From Cylindrobasidium torrendii FP15055 ss-10 (Eukaryota > Basidiomycota > Agaricomycetes > Agaricales > Physalacriaceae), in NCBI GenBank assembly GCA_000934385.1, contig KN880643.1, positions 1 through 42,026 on the forward strand: a stretch of 42,026 nucleotides of DNA, written 5' to 3'. The position numbers and the translations under genes were made by a program. Below are positions 10,216-20,745 of this stretch, piece by piece (the first letter of the stretch is position 1; every line of letters begins with the position of its first letter). The notes under the pieces were generated by a model. It had not been told where the DNA came from. It made no database searches and was given only the letters and a program-made list of their open reading frames with translations.

Positions 10216-12063
10216 ATGTCTACGAAAAGCACATCGACTCTAATAGAATCAGCCCTTGCGGCAAACAACAATAAGAAAACGACGGGGAGAAAACGGGGGC
10301 ATGAGGAAAATGCAGAGGCACCCAAAGGGAGGCAGACATATCTGCGAGGTGCAAAGGCCATCGGCTCCGAGCGGACACGCAAGATACTGCAGGGCACGGC
10401 TTGTAAAGGTGCGTTTTAACGATACTTAACATAGATTACAGACTCATCCCCAAAAGCTGTTCCAGAGCGTCCAAATATAACGACAAAGGCAATCGCAAAC
10501 AGACCTGCTGCCAAAAAAGCCAAAAAGACTCACATCGCGGCACCAGCGAAACAGGCCGACAAAGTTGTCCCTAGCGAGACGGTGGCTGGAGACAAAATTA
10601 CAATTAAGGGTGTGTGTTCTTGCGAATTTTCTGAGGCTGTCTATATTAATCTCGAATTACAATTATCCAGTGCCCGTTTTCGCTGCCTCGCACGCAAAAC
10701 AGGATGCGTCGTCTGCAGCCTCGGATACTTGCTTTGGTTCACCCAACGACAGCAAAATTGATTTGCCCGAAGTGGCTGGATTTCATCGGGTTGGATTGGG
10801 TGACTTTGGTCTCATACGGGTCCTTGGAAAGGGGTCTATGGGAAAAGTAATCCTTGCCCGCAAGAAAGACACGAGTCGGCTCTATGCACTCAAGTGTGTC
10901 AACAGAAATTACATCCTCAACGATGGGTTGTGCAAGTATGTAATCGAAGAGCAGGCAATCCTCAAACATATCTCGACAGAGCGGGACGACTCCGATGGTC
11001 CAACTTCATTACACCCTTTCGTTGCGAAGATGCAGTTTAGCTTTGCTGACTCTCATCATCTTGTTTTTGTTATGGTAAGTTGCGACATCTGATCTCATTT
11101 ATATTGCATCATACTCAACATCTTTAGGATGTTTATTCCGGCGGAGACCTCGAAAAGTTGCTGCGTGAGAAGAAGTACTTCAACGCAGCTCTCACTCGCT
11201 TCTACGCAATGGAGATCGTTTCTGCCCTCGAATATCTGAACGAAAACGGCATTGTTCATCGTGACCTGAAGCCTGCAAATATCCTACTCGACTGTGATGG
11301 GCATGTCGTTGTCGCTGACTTTGGGCTGTCGAAGCGACTGACCTCGGAGGCCCCGACCAGCAACCTCCCGTGTGGAAGTACAAGATACATGTCCCCCGAG
11401 GTCATTGCAAGAAATGCGTATAGTTATTCTCCAGATTGGTGGGCGTTAGGGGTCATGATATACGAGATGCTAACCGGCAAGGTTAGTGGTTCTATGTTCT
11501 TGTAGTTTTCCATCATCTCATTTCATTGATTGCAGTTACCATTCCCGTCGCCTCCGGATGAGTCGAGCTACACCTTGATGGACAAGATTTGTCAGAGCGA
11601 AGTTGTAATCCCAAAGAAGCTACCAGTGCACACCAAAGATATAATTGCCAGGGTCAGTTCGCTCTATCAAATGCGTTGTGGCTTGCATTAATGCCTAGCC
11701 AGCTACTTGACCATAATGTTGTCACCCGGCTTTCAAGACTTGATATCAAGAAGCACCCATATTTCCAGCGGGTTGACTGGTCAAAAGTCCGCGCCAAGGG
11801 CTATTCTCGTACGTCAATTTCCGTGACAATTATCCCAACTAACGATACGTTCAGCAATACACGTTCCAAGGGCGGAAAATACCCTGGCTACGTCGCAAGT
11901 CAAGTACCTTGACGCACATCGGGTTCTCGCCAATGTCAAGATTACCAGGAAGGCAAACGACAAAAGCACTTCATCGTACAATGACCAGTACCGCGGGTTC
12001 TATCACGACACCGTGCTCAAGGACCGTGTTCCCAGGTCGCCTACGCCGTCTGCTTCTGTATGA
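10216..12063 (+). CDS. AGC-type serine/threonine protein kinase
   Basis: Seven exons (10216-10408, 10442-10609, 10671-11074, 11128-11481, 11536-11652, 11703-11808, 11855-12063) give 516 aa with matching phases. The first ~190 residues are basic and disordered, with NLS-like stretches (GRKRGHEE, AAKKAKK). The kinase domain follows: GKGSMGKV loop, YALKCV lysine, an AGC-style MDVYSGGDLEKLL hinge made by the third splice, HRDLKPANILL, ADFGLSK, and a CGSTRYMSPEV activation segment. RLSRLDIKKHPYF closes the domain. The AGC activation-loop Thr (two residues before CG) is Leu here, and no C-terminal hydrophobic motif follows, so PDK1-style control seems absent. An in-frame ATG at 10138 is an alternative start. 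The precise subfamily is unclear; agaricomycetes carry many unassigned AGC-like kinases. Confidence 0.82.
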
Positions 12064-12238
12064 AGAGGCCAATCAATGGCTCAAGAACAAGGAATGGCAA
12101 CGAGAGGCAAAGACCGGTCACCAAATGGATAGCACAACATACATTGTACATACATCATGAGCACAATAGAAGTACAAGCAGACGCCCGTCTGGGTCGTCC
12201 TTGGTAGCAGATTGCCGTATGTCTCCAAACGTCTCGAC

Positions 12239-13315
12239 TCACTGTGTTCTCCTCCTCTTCAATCGGTCGAGCACGCCGCCAATCTCTTCGAGCTCTTCAT
12301 CGCCCTCCCTCGCTCTTTGTTCCGCTTCTCTCCTACGTATCCTCTCCTTTTCTAACGCCTCACTGACCAGCGTCTTATCATGTTCCGCATCCTCCAACTT
12401 TTGCCTAAGCTCATGAACCTCCCTCTGCACCTCCAAAACCCGGCGCTTCACTTCCTCGTCCAAGCGGTGGGATTCCTGCTCTCTGAGTTTCTGAGCGCGC
12501 TCTGCGGTTATGCGTTCTTCTTCTCTGGCCAAGCGCGCACTTGTCTCTGCACGCTCAGCTCGTCGTACCAGCTCGGCTTTCTCCTGCGCCCAGCCCTCGT
12601 TCTGCGCCCTCAGCTCGTCATTCTCACGCTGCAGTGTATCCATAGTTTCAAGCTCATGCCCGAGTCGTTTGTACAACGCCCAGCGGTCCAACATACTGCG
12701 ATCTGGCTTGGCTTCGGCCTCGGCTTCGGCTTCAGGCTCAGGCTCGGCCTTGATGACAACAGGAGCGGTCTCAGACGGTGCAGCAGTAGGGGTAGAGGGA
12801 ATGGGATCTGGAGTTGGCGCGGAGTACGGTGTTTGCGTTCGCGTGAATAAGGGTGGCTCTGCCAACGATTGGTCCTGCGCAGCGTTGACCGATGTAGATG
12901 CCCCCGACAAGTGTTCGCTCGGCACAGACGGTACAGGATACGGAGGGCGGCGAGGAAGGCTTGCATGAATAGGTGTAATGGAATGGGGTGTGACAGAGGA
13001 CTGTATGCGAGATGCTAGGGGTCGGGAAGACGTACCTTCCTCTGTCTGTCTTTCTGGGGACCAGTGTCGGTCCCGGTCCCGGTTTCGATGTGTATCCACC
13101 TCAGTCTGTTCGTCGGAACTGTATTCTGGACGCCAGGAGTTGGATATGCGCGAGCCTAGTGGTCCCCCAGTGCGTGTACGGGAGCGCGAACGGGAGCGGG
13201 AATGTGAACGTGAACGTGAACGTGAACGAGATTTTCGAGTGTGGATGAACCAGCAATCATCCCCGTAACGACAAGACCCCCGTCGATAAGCCCTACATAT
13301 CTCGGGTTTCTTCAT
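12239..13315 (-). CDS. CCCH zinc-finger, RS-repeat, coiled-coil protein 2
   Basis: This is a single-exon gene of 358 aa. The CCCH finger is at the extreme N terminus (C7, C15, C21, H25; C-x7-C-x5-C-x3-H). An Arg/Ser run at about 28-50 (RSRSRSRSHSRS) resembles SR splicing-protein tails and is encoded partly by GTGAAC-type hexamer repeats near 13200-13230. A Pro/Ser/Thr-rich linker ends in the psi-K-x-E motif IKAE (188-191). A long coiled coil (about 200-345) and a KRRR tail complete the protein. Finger plus RS run suggests nuclear RNA association, which is inference. It is divergently transcribed from F-box gene B across only 225 bp, so the two may share a promoter. It converges on the kinase gene. 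Confidence 0.82.
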   Translation of the reverse strand: MKKPEICRAYRRGSCRYGDDCWFIHTRKSRSRSRSRSHSRSRSRSRTRTGGPLGSRISNSWRPEYSSDEQTEVDTHRNRDRDRHWSPERQTEEGTSSRPLASRIQSSVTPHSITPIHASLPRRPPYPVPSVPSEHLSGASTSVNAAQDQSLAEPPLFTRTQTPYSAPTPDPIPSTPTAAPSETAPVVIKAEPEPEAEAEAEAKPDRSMLDRWALYKRLGHELETMDTLQRENDELRAQNEGWAQEKAELVRRAERAETSARLAREEERITAERAQKLREQESHRLDEEVKRRVLEVQREVHELRQKLEDAEHDKTLVSEALEKERIRRREAEQRAREGDEELEEIGGVLDRLKRRRTQ

Positions 13316-13540
13316 TTTTTATTCTTGAGAACAAAGGAGGATGAACCAGAAAATGCGAGGAGTGCGGTGGGAAGAAAGAGAAAAGAAATCAATGAAGACG
13401 GATCTGATGTCGCGGTTGTGTGATCCGGCGTTGGATATCCCCATTTGGAGCATCGTGCTTAGACATCGATGATCAGGGCACGGACCGATCAAAGGCTTTG
13501 CAATCAAGGCCACCGGCATTCGCTGAACTTGCCCATCACC
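13316..13540. promoter_or_regulatory. 225-bp bidirectional promoter, CCCH gene 2 / F-box gene B
   Basis: Nothing but this gap separates the ATGs of two divergent genes from the two paired families. On the F-box side it contains GGACCGATCAAAGGC (13482-13496), 45 bp before the ATG, the shared upstream element of the family. Confidence 0.55.
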
Positions 13541-15088
13541 ATGTCGCACCTTGCCCCGGTCTGCAACGTACGAGAGACACTCTTCACAACGAACCAAGCC
13601 CCGTCTCAACAGGAAATGCATATCATCGACGCGACACTGGTCCAACTCCACGCAAATCTCGACACATACCTTTCACAAAACGTCCTAGATGCCCGCATCG
13701 CTGACACAGCGGCATACATCTTGCGCTTGAAGTCCACTCGTGCACCAATGCGATACATTCCAGATGACATCCTTGCGCTGATATTCGAGTATGCTACGCC
13801 ATGGTGTCTCGCAGACGGCATTGCTGAACATTCCTTCCCACCACGCATGGAAGGCAGTCTCGGCGCCCCTTGGACACTTTCACACGTGTGCCGGAATTGG
13901 CGCGCGCTCTCTCTCTCTCTTCCTCGTTTATGGTCGGTGTTCCGTACGTCGTTCTCAGAACTATATGATCCACAACGCGCCGAAAGGATAGATCTAATCT
14001 ACCAGCGGTCGGGACCGATGACCTTACGCCTCTACATCAAAACCCCCTACATCGAAAACTACTGGAAAGACCCAGTACCTCTCACATTCACCCCTCGATG
14101 GCGCTGTCTCAAGTTCACTCATCGGTGGCGTTGCGTGCGCATCGACCCCCCTGTTCACCGGACTGAATTTCACGAAGACATACTTGACCGCCACTTCCCT
14201 TCCCTGACCCATCTATCGCTGCACTTGCCACCGGAGTATTCGTTGACCGCAGTCGTTTCCGCGCCTTTTCTCCACGACCTTGAGCTGCTGTTCGCTCTTA
14301 CTCATTGCGACCTGGTGCTACCATGGGATCAAATAACGCGGTTCAAGTCCGTCGCCGCCAGCAATGGATTCCTCGACATGATGGAAAACCTCGAGGAGAT
14401 CGTCATAGAGGAAACCACCGAGAACAACTATAGCATCCCCGATGAACCTGATGATGAGGGGAGCAATTGCTCGAAGGTCAGACGCCTGGTGCACAACAAC
14501 CGCTATTGTGACCCCGGATTTGAGATCTACAATCAGCTATTCGCCCTATACAATTTCGCATCTCTACACACTCTCGTTATCATAGCGTCTAATTGCACAG
14601 ACGACGAGAGCGACTATCCACTTTGCTCGTTCTCCCTACCGTCCGTTGTTGAACTCTCGTTGTCCATTGGCGAGGCCGACTATATGAGGAATATCTTCAT
14701 CGCGACTCCGAACGTGCAAAGCCTCCATCTGGAGGGCAAGGGAAACTTGGATTTGGTGCTGTGTTCCCGTTCTCCCAGGCCCACCTCGACGGTAGCCATG
14801 CTCCGCAGGCTCAAGCACCTGTCCTTGACCCTTCGTCTAGGAAGAGACGACTCGCTAATGGATCTTGATGCCCTAGATGCGGCATTCAGCACACTCAAGC
14901 TGAAAGGCGTACCTCTCGAAACCATGTCGTTCTACAGCGGTTTTCTGAGGGAGGGGAACACCGTGTCAGAGGGTGAATGGATTGCGCACATACAGGAAGA
15001 GATGGCCGAATCGCTCAATTGGTGGATGCATTGGGGACTACGCGCGTTTTACAAATACAATGCGGAGCAAAGGTTTTCAAAGCGGTGA
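13541..15088 (+). CDS. F-box protein B (intact)
   Basis: This is a single-exon gene. The start at 13541 (CACCATG, MSHLAP) is chosen from paralogue alignment; an in-frame start at 13469 would add 24 unmatched residues. The product is 515 aa. It has a helical N-terminal segment, an F-box from MRYIPDDILALIFEYATPW (about residue 70) through VCRNWRALSLSLPRLWS, then a leucine-rich-like C-terminal region including LPSVVELSLS and IATPNVQSLHLEG, and the terminal W-x2-H-I-Q-E-E-M block. The expected role is substrate receptor of an SCF ubiquitin ligase with unknown target. It is intronless, while the gene downstream has 14 introns. Confidence 0.86.
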   Translation: MSHLAPVCNVRETLFTTNQAPSQQEMHIIDATLVQLHANLDTYLSQNVLDARIADTAAYILRLKSTRAPMRYIPDDILALIFEYATPWCLADGIAEHSFPPRMEGSLGAPWTLSHVCRNWRALSLSLPRLWSVFRTSFSELYDPQRAERIDLIYQRSGPMTLRLYIKTPYIENYWKDPVPLTFTPRWRCLKFTHRWRCVRIDPPVHRTEFHEDILDRHFPSLTHLSLHLPPEYSLTAVVSAPFLHDLELLFALTHCDLVLPWDQITRFKSVAASNGFLDMMENLEEIVIEETTENNYSIPDEPDDEGSNCSKVRRLVHNNRYCDPGFEIYNQLFALYNFASLHTLVIIASNCTDDESDYPLCSFSLPSVVELSLSIGEADYMRNIFIATPNVQSLHLEGKGNLDLVLCSRSPRPTSTVAMLRRLKHLSLTLRLGRDDSLMDLDALDAAFSTLKLKGVPLETMSFYSGFLREGNTVSEGEWIAHIQEEMAESLNWWMHWGLRAFYKYNAEQRFSKR

Positions 15089-15974
15089 ATCATACTATAG
15101 GACTGTGTTCTTGGAATGTGCATATATGTAAATTTTAGCAACTACATTTTTGCGGAAATTTGATGGACGAGATGCTGGTAGACACATCGCCTTTCTATGC
15201 AGTTGCGGCCTGTAGCATCCTCTCGTCCGGATGCGGCAATATATCGCGGGCGTGTTTGGTTTGCCGACTCATGCATAGTGGATGGGAGTCACAGATTATT
15301 GTCCGGCGAAGCAGAGTACAGATTCCCGTAGTACTTGATCTTCGTATCATCAAGATGACCTTTGTGCAATAATATTAAAGGAAAAAAACGTGAGTATTGG
15401 TTGCACAATTTTGACTCCTTGGTTCGCGGAAAACAAAGGGAAACTCTTTTCTCCATCAAGCAGTCGGTGCACGAGGCTCACCGCCCCAACACGAGGCTCC
15501 CGCCTCCGGGATGGTTTGCCACGAGGCCAGCGCATCACATCAGCTCGGAAGCAGTAGGATGTTGGTTTACTTCCTTCCACCATCATCGCGGGCGCAGCAC
15601 ACGGGCGCTTTCTTGTTTCTTGGTTGGATTTGGACTGGATTCCAATTCGTTTGAAGGACGACACTGCGAACAACGACAAGAAGAGGACGATTGGCCATTC
15701 ACGAACGCACGAAGGCCAAACAATAAGCATCCGTGCGAACATCTGGGCCGTCTAGGCCCACGCAAAACAAGACCTTGTACAAGAGTAAAGATTCGGCCCA
15801 CACGGAACATACGACAAGACAGTGCACGACTATACTGCGTAGGCAGGCGTCGACCAAAGTAATCCACCCCACACGGACGCAACGAACATCAACCTTCATA
15901 CATTCTACGCCCACCATCGCTCTCCTATACCGATATCAGCATCTGAACATTTAACGCCCGAGAATTGACCCAAC
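15089..15974. other. Intergenic region before the aminopeptidase-like gene
   Basis: About 890 bp lies between F-box gene B and the next ATG. Short overlapping open frames on both strands show no recognisable product. It presumably holds the terminator of the first gene and the promoter and leader of the second. I see no repeat or clear TATA box at a convincing position. Confidence 0.5.
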
Positions 15975-18900
15975 ATGGCGCCCCCGCCCCCGCCCCCTCC
16001 CATCTGCCTGCCCTTCTTTGGGTCGAAGCCCAAGCGGCGACTATCTGGGTCGAGCACGTCGCCTGTCATTTACAGCGGAAACAAGAAGAGTTTGAGCCAG
16101 ACTGGGGTCTTTGAAAGCGACACGCGGGGCGATCTAGGTGCGTTTATGTTTAGTTATATGCGTTGTTATCTTGTGCAATGCGCGATACGCGTTGGATTCA
16201 TGTGTTCTTAGCATACACCGGCATCCCTTCTCCATCCACAATTTCCAGATCTTCAGCTAACAAACGTATTGTAGGTGTATACCATCATGCCGGACAGACA
16301 TTTGATACGCGTTCGAACCCGCCTAGCTCTCGTACGTCTTTGTTTGTATCGCCCATTCCGCTGCCATCTTTGTCCGCATTCGGGATTCCCATTAACGCGC
16401 AATGCGCATTACCCGTAACTCGCTTATCTCTGTGCTCATTTTGTCTCTAGAACATCCAGCGATAGCGCCGAGCGGGACAGGCTTCACCGAATTCGAGGCG
16501 AATATGGGGTTTGGTGACCTACACTGTGCGTTGTTTTCTGTTTCTACACTACCCTGTAAACTTGTGTATTCTCATCCTATCTGCCTTAATGCAACATGCT
16601 CATGCACCTACAGCACCCAAGAAGGACCAGAAGGGAAAAGGGAAAGCTGTCCCTGTAGTGGGTCCGGACGGTGTTCCCATGCATGTCAACGCCGCAGGCA
16701 TGTCCATGGAGGTCAACCCGCCGCATGGGCCGATGTCTCCTGACGCGAGAGGCGCAGGAGGGGTGGCATGGGCACCCACGGCAGAGAATGAGATGGTCGA
16801 CGACGACGGGTCGAGCTACACGTCTGATACCAGGACGATGACGGACAGCACATGGAGCGGGGATGAGAGCGCGGGGTACGTCTTAGCGAACCGTACTGAA
16901 TTCCTATCTGCATTCTCTTACTCTTTCATCTCCCCTTTTCTGCATTGACATGGTTTCTGACGCTCTTCACAGTCGGCCCAGCTCGGCGTACACTACCCTG
17001 ACCTTTCGCACGGATACGGAGGACTACGCCGCTGTCCCGCGCGACGCCGTTGATCGCAAGGGGCGCATCGTGCGTTCGAACACAATGGCAGGCGGGATGC
17101 CAAAGGTCAAAGAGAAGGATGGTACGTCTATCTTTTCACTTGGTCTAGTGAGATAGGGAAGGTAGAACTGCCATGCTTCTATAGTCTTTGTGTCCTATGC
17201 CCTCGGCCTACTGCATTTCGCTAACCTGTGCTCACCATTAGGAATGACCCTCAAGCTTGGCAAAGGCATGAAAATGACTGTCGCGACCGCAGGGCCAGCA
17301 TTGACAACACATGGGAGCGTCTCTCGCCCCCTTCCTGCGCCAATGTCGCGTGCAAGTACATTACCGAGTGTTAATGGCGATGGTACGTTGAACCCTCAGC
17401 TTGCGCGCGCTATCTCGGCGTGATCAATCTCCTCTGTATCATCTTGCGTTTAACGTCAGCTCACCGTCCAACAGGTGCAGTGCGCAAAGACTCGCTCATG
17501 GGCACACATGTCATCCCGTCCCCTGCGCCTGCGCCCAAGACCAAGCGCGGGTTTCTGGGGTTTGGAGGAAAGAGGAAGCCTGTGCAGCTTACAGGTGTCG
17601 GGGCTGGCGGCGGAGGTAAGCACATGTCTTTCCTTGTGATATTCTATCATTCCAGGGTGTACTACCAATTCAAGGACTGTCCCTTTGTTTCTTTGACGAG
17701 CGCTGCCCTATATGAAGTCCTGCCCTTCAAGAATGATGTTCACGATGTTTGTAGGCCTGCCACCCGCTCCGGCGCGTCCGCGTGGGGTTCAACTGACGGA
17801 TCCACCGATGCCTCGTATTGGAGAAGGAGACAGTATCAATTCGTATGAGGACGGTGGATTTGGGAACGGGGGCGCCAATGGAGGGTTTGATGGTACGTGG
17901 CTTTTTCATTTTCTTCGGTCGTGCATCCATCTCGGTGGATCTGCATGGAAATCCTCAAAGGCAGTTCTTTCATTACATACGTACTAACGGCTTCACAGAC
18001 TATGCCAATGCCACGGCAGGCCCCAGTGGCTTGCAGCGCAACCCCACGATTATACCAGGCCTCGAGCGGTCAGGGACAATGATTACTGGGTTGGAGAGGA
18101 CTGGAACTATCAATCCGGGGATGGAAAGGAGCGGGACGAAGAGGAGCGGGAGGGCATTGCCTGATTTCCCTACACGTGCGTGCATAGTGCATGCCTTGCG
18201 CCTCATTCTCATACCATCATAGGCCGGCCAAACTCGGCATTCAGTCAGGATACAACCATGCAGACTGAGTCGATGATGCGAAGGAAAATGGACGACGACG
18301 CGGACTCGGTGCACGTACGCGTGGAGACGAGCGAGCGATTGGAGGGCGTGAGGAAGCTCATGGGGAGAGAGAGGGTCGGGATTTAGTAAGCACAATTTCA
18401 GCCGAATGAGCTCCACTAATGTTTCCTAGTATCATTCCCAACAACGACGAACACGGCACGGAAGGTGTCGCGGCCTGCGACCAGCGTCGCGAGTATATCA
18501 GTGGCTTTACCGGACCGATTGGGACTGCGATCATCACAACAAGTGCTGCATACCTCCTTGCACCGTCACGATACCACACACAAGCAGCGACTCAGATAGA
18601 CGAGAACTGGACGTTTGTCCCATCCACTGACTGGATGGCTTTCTTGGCGACTATCGCCACTGAGGAAGTGCGAGTGGGGATCGACGGACGGCTGATTTCG
18701 CACACCGGTGCGGCCAAACTGACGAAGATGATTCCCTCCAAGATGGTGTACCCCGTGACAAACTTAGTGGACGCATCCTGGAAAGACCGTCCACCTGCAC
18801 CACTCGACCCTATCTTCGTGCAAGCACCTTCGTATTCCGGCGAAGAGGCTTCTTCCAAACTGGACCGAATCCGCACCTTTCTGCAAACACGCCCGCCTGA

Positions 18901-20453
18901 CCGACCATCGTATGCAAAAGGGACGCCTGGGCCGCAGAATTATGTGATTGGGATTCTGTTGACACGGATGGACGAAGTGGCTTGGGCACTGAACCTTCGG
19001 GGGAGCGATATCCCGTTCACACCAATCTTCAGGGCGTACTTCTTCCTCTCTGCCTCGCTCGCCGTGCTCTTTGTCAACCCAGAGAAACTTCCACCCGACG
19101 TATCCGAGTATCTCGCTGGCCTCTCTGTTTCTGTTCGACCATACGGCGATGTGTGGAAGTTTCTCCGAAAGCGGGAGTGGGAAGTGGAGGGCAAGGTTAT
19201 CATTGCGCCGGATGCGTCGTACAGTGTTGCTCTTGTGCTGAGCGGATATCGGACTGCGGTGATGCCCTCGCCCGTGCGGGATATGATGGCGCTCAAGAAT
19301 CCTGTTGAGCTGGAAGGACTCCGACGGGCGTACCTCAGGGATGGTGTCGCCATTGTGCAGTTCTTTGCCTGGCTTGAGGAGAAGCTGGTGCACAAGGGCT
19401 ATGATATCACTGAGTGGGAAGCAGCCCAGAGGCTGCTCGATTTTCGCAAGGCCCAGGCGGGTGCAGGCTTCATGGGTCTCGCTGGGTTGACGAAGGCTCA
19501 GGCGGGCGTGAATGCGAGCGAGGAAGGGTATGTGGCAAGGAAGGCGACCGCTAAGCGGTTGGACAAGGATTCGCCCTTCGTTCTGTGCGTCTTATTCCCC
19601 GATGCAGCGAGTCAGTATTCTGATTCAGTTGTTCAGATCGACCGGTGCACAGTATCGTGATGGCACAACATCAACTACGCGGACAATCCATCTAGGTGAC
19701 CCGCGTCCTGACCATATCGATGCGTACACAAGGGTACTTCAGGGACATATGGCAATTGATGCTGCGGTGTTTCCCGCTGGGACCAACGCAGCGCAGTTGG
19801 ACGTTCTTGCGCGTAGTGCGCTGTGGAAAGGTGGCATGGATTATGGGGTGCGTAGTTACCTACTTCTACTTCAAAAATACTGATTTGTATGTATGCAGCA
19901 TGCGACGGGAACAGGCATAGGCTCATTCCTCACGACGTCTGAGGGTCCGCATGGGTTCACATCTACAGCACCTCTCCAGCCAGGATGTGCAATCACAAAT
20001 ATGCAAGGAGCTTGTGCGTTATCTCTTCCATGTTCCGTGTACATGTCATTGACCTTTTGTTCTAGATATTCCATCCCGGTTTGGTATACGCCTTGAGAGC
20101 GTGTTAGTCGCGAAAAAGACGCATCCGAGAAGGACAGCGGGCATTGGGGGTGTTGCGCTGCCTGGTCAGTTTCTCCCTTCGACACGAGTTATGTCCCAAG
20201 CTGAATCATGGTAGATTTGCCTGTACCCTTGACACCAGACGGAAAACCCGCCCCTCGCGAGTGGTTGGCGTTCGAGCGCCTCACCTGCGTTCCCATTCAA
20301 CCTTCACTCGTGCGCTGGGATGTACTGGGTCCGGCGGAGAAGGCTTGGATTCAAACGCATAATGCGGACTGCTTGAGGAAGCTAAGGCCGTTCTTGGGTT
20401 CGGACAAAAGGGCACTGGACTGGGTGAGAAGGATGGCTGAAGTGATGCCGTGA
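15975..20453 (+). CDS. Aminopeptidase P-like (M24B) pseudoenzyme with long disordered N-terminal extension
   Basis: Fifteen exons with consistent phases give 1,115 aa: 15975-16137, 16212-16331, 16451-16525, 16614-16875, 16973-17121, 17242-17382, 17475-17615, 17755-17892, 17999-18175, 18223-18385, 18430-19584, 19637-19847, 19899-20013, 20066-20164, 20215-20453. Residues 1-480 are low-complexity, with GLERSGT-like repeats. The rest aligns with Xaa-Pro aminopeptidase: a creatinase-N block (IIPNNDEHGTE, RREYISGFTG) and the M24 fold. Metal ligands are lost: the two Asp of DSGxQY...GTTDTTRT are S896 and S907, and the His of GTGHG is T970. Both Glu ligands remain (E1014, E1057). It may therefore fold but not catalyse. 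An in-frame ATG at 18258 could start a conventional-length product alone, so fusion of two genes in one model cannot be excluded. Confidence 0.72.
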
Positions 20454-20745
20454 ACGAGTGTTGTGCACATTGAATTATTCTGCCTTTATATGTTGTCTTT
20501 TTGCGTTTATACTTGGTTTATGTTGTATGTATTTTTTTCTGCGGGTTGCCAGTGGATACAAGGCTCTCGAATCGTTCATTTTGCAGTGCGAGCTGTGAAT
20601 GTAGAAAGTCTGGGGGTTCTGGAATAGAGACGAAAGAGAGAGCGTGGGAACATGCATGACTTTGCACCTTGTTTATCTATCCTTTGTTGTCGCCCACGCC
20701 GAGTTCAAGAACAACAAAAACTACAAAATATCATTGGCTCAATTA
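20454..20745. other. Convergent intergenic spacer
   Basis: This 292-bp AT-richer spacer lies between the ends of two convergent genes. I see no gene; it presumably contains both polyadenylation regions. Confidence 0.5.

Noticed and set aside
16305..16320. tRNA-like B-box (GTTCGAACCC)
   Set aside because: No A-box or cloverleaf stems upstream; it lies in exon 2 of the aminopeptidase-like gene.
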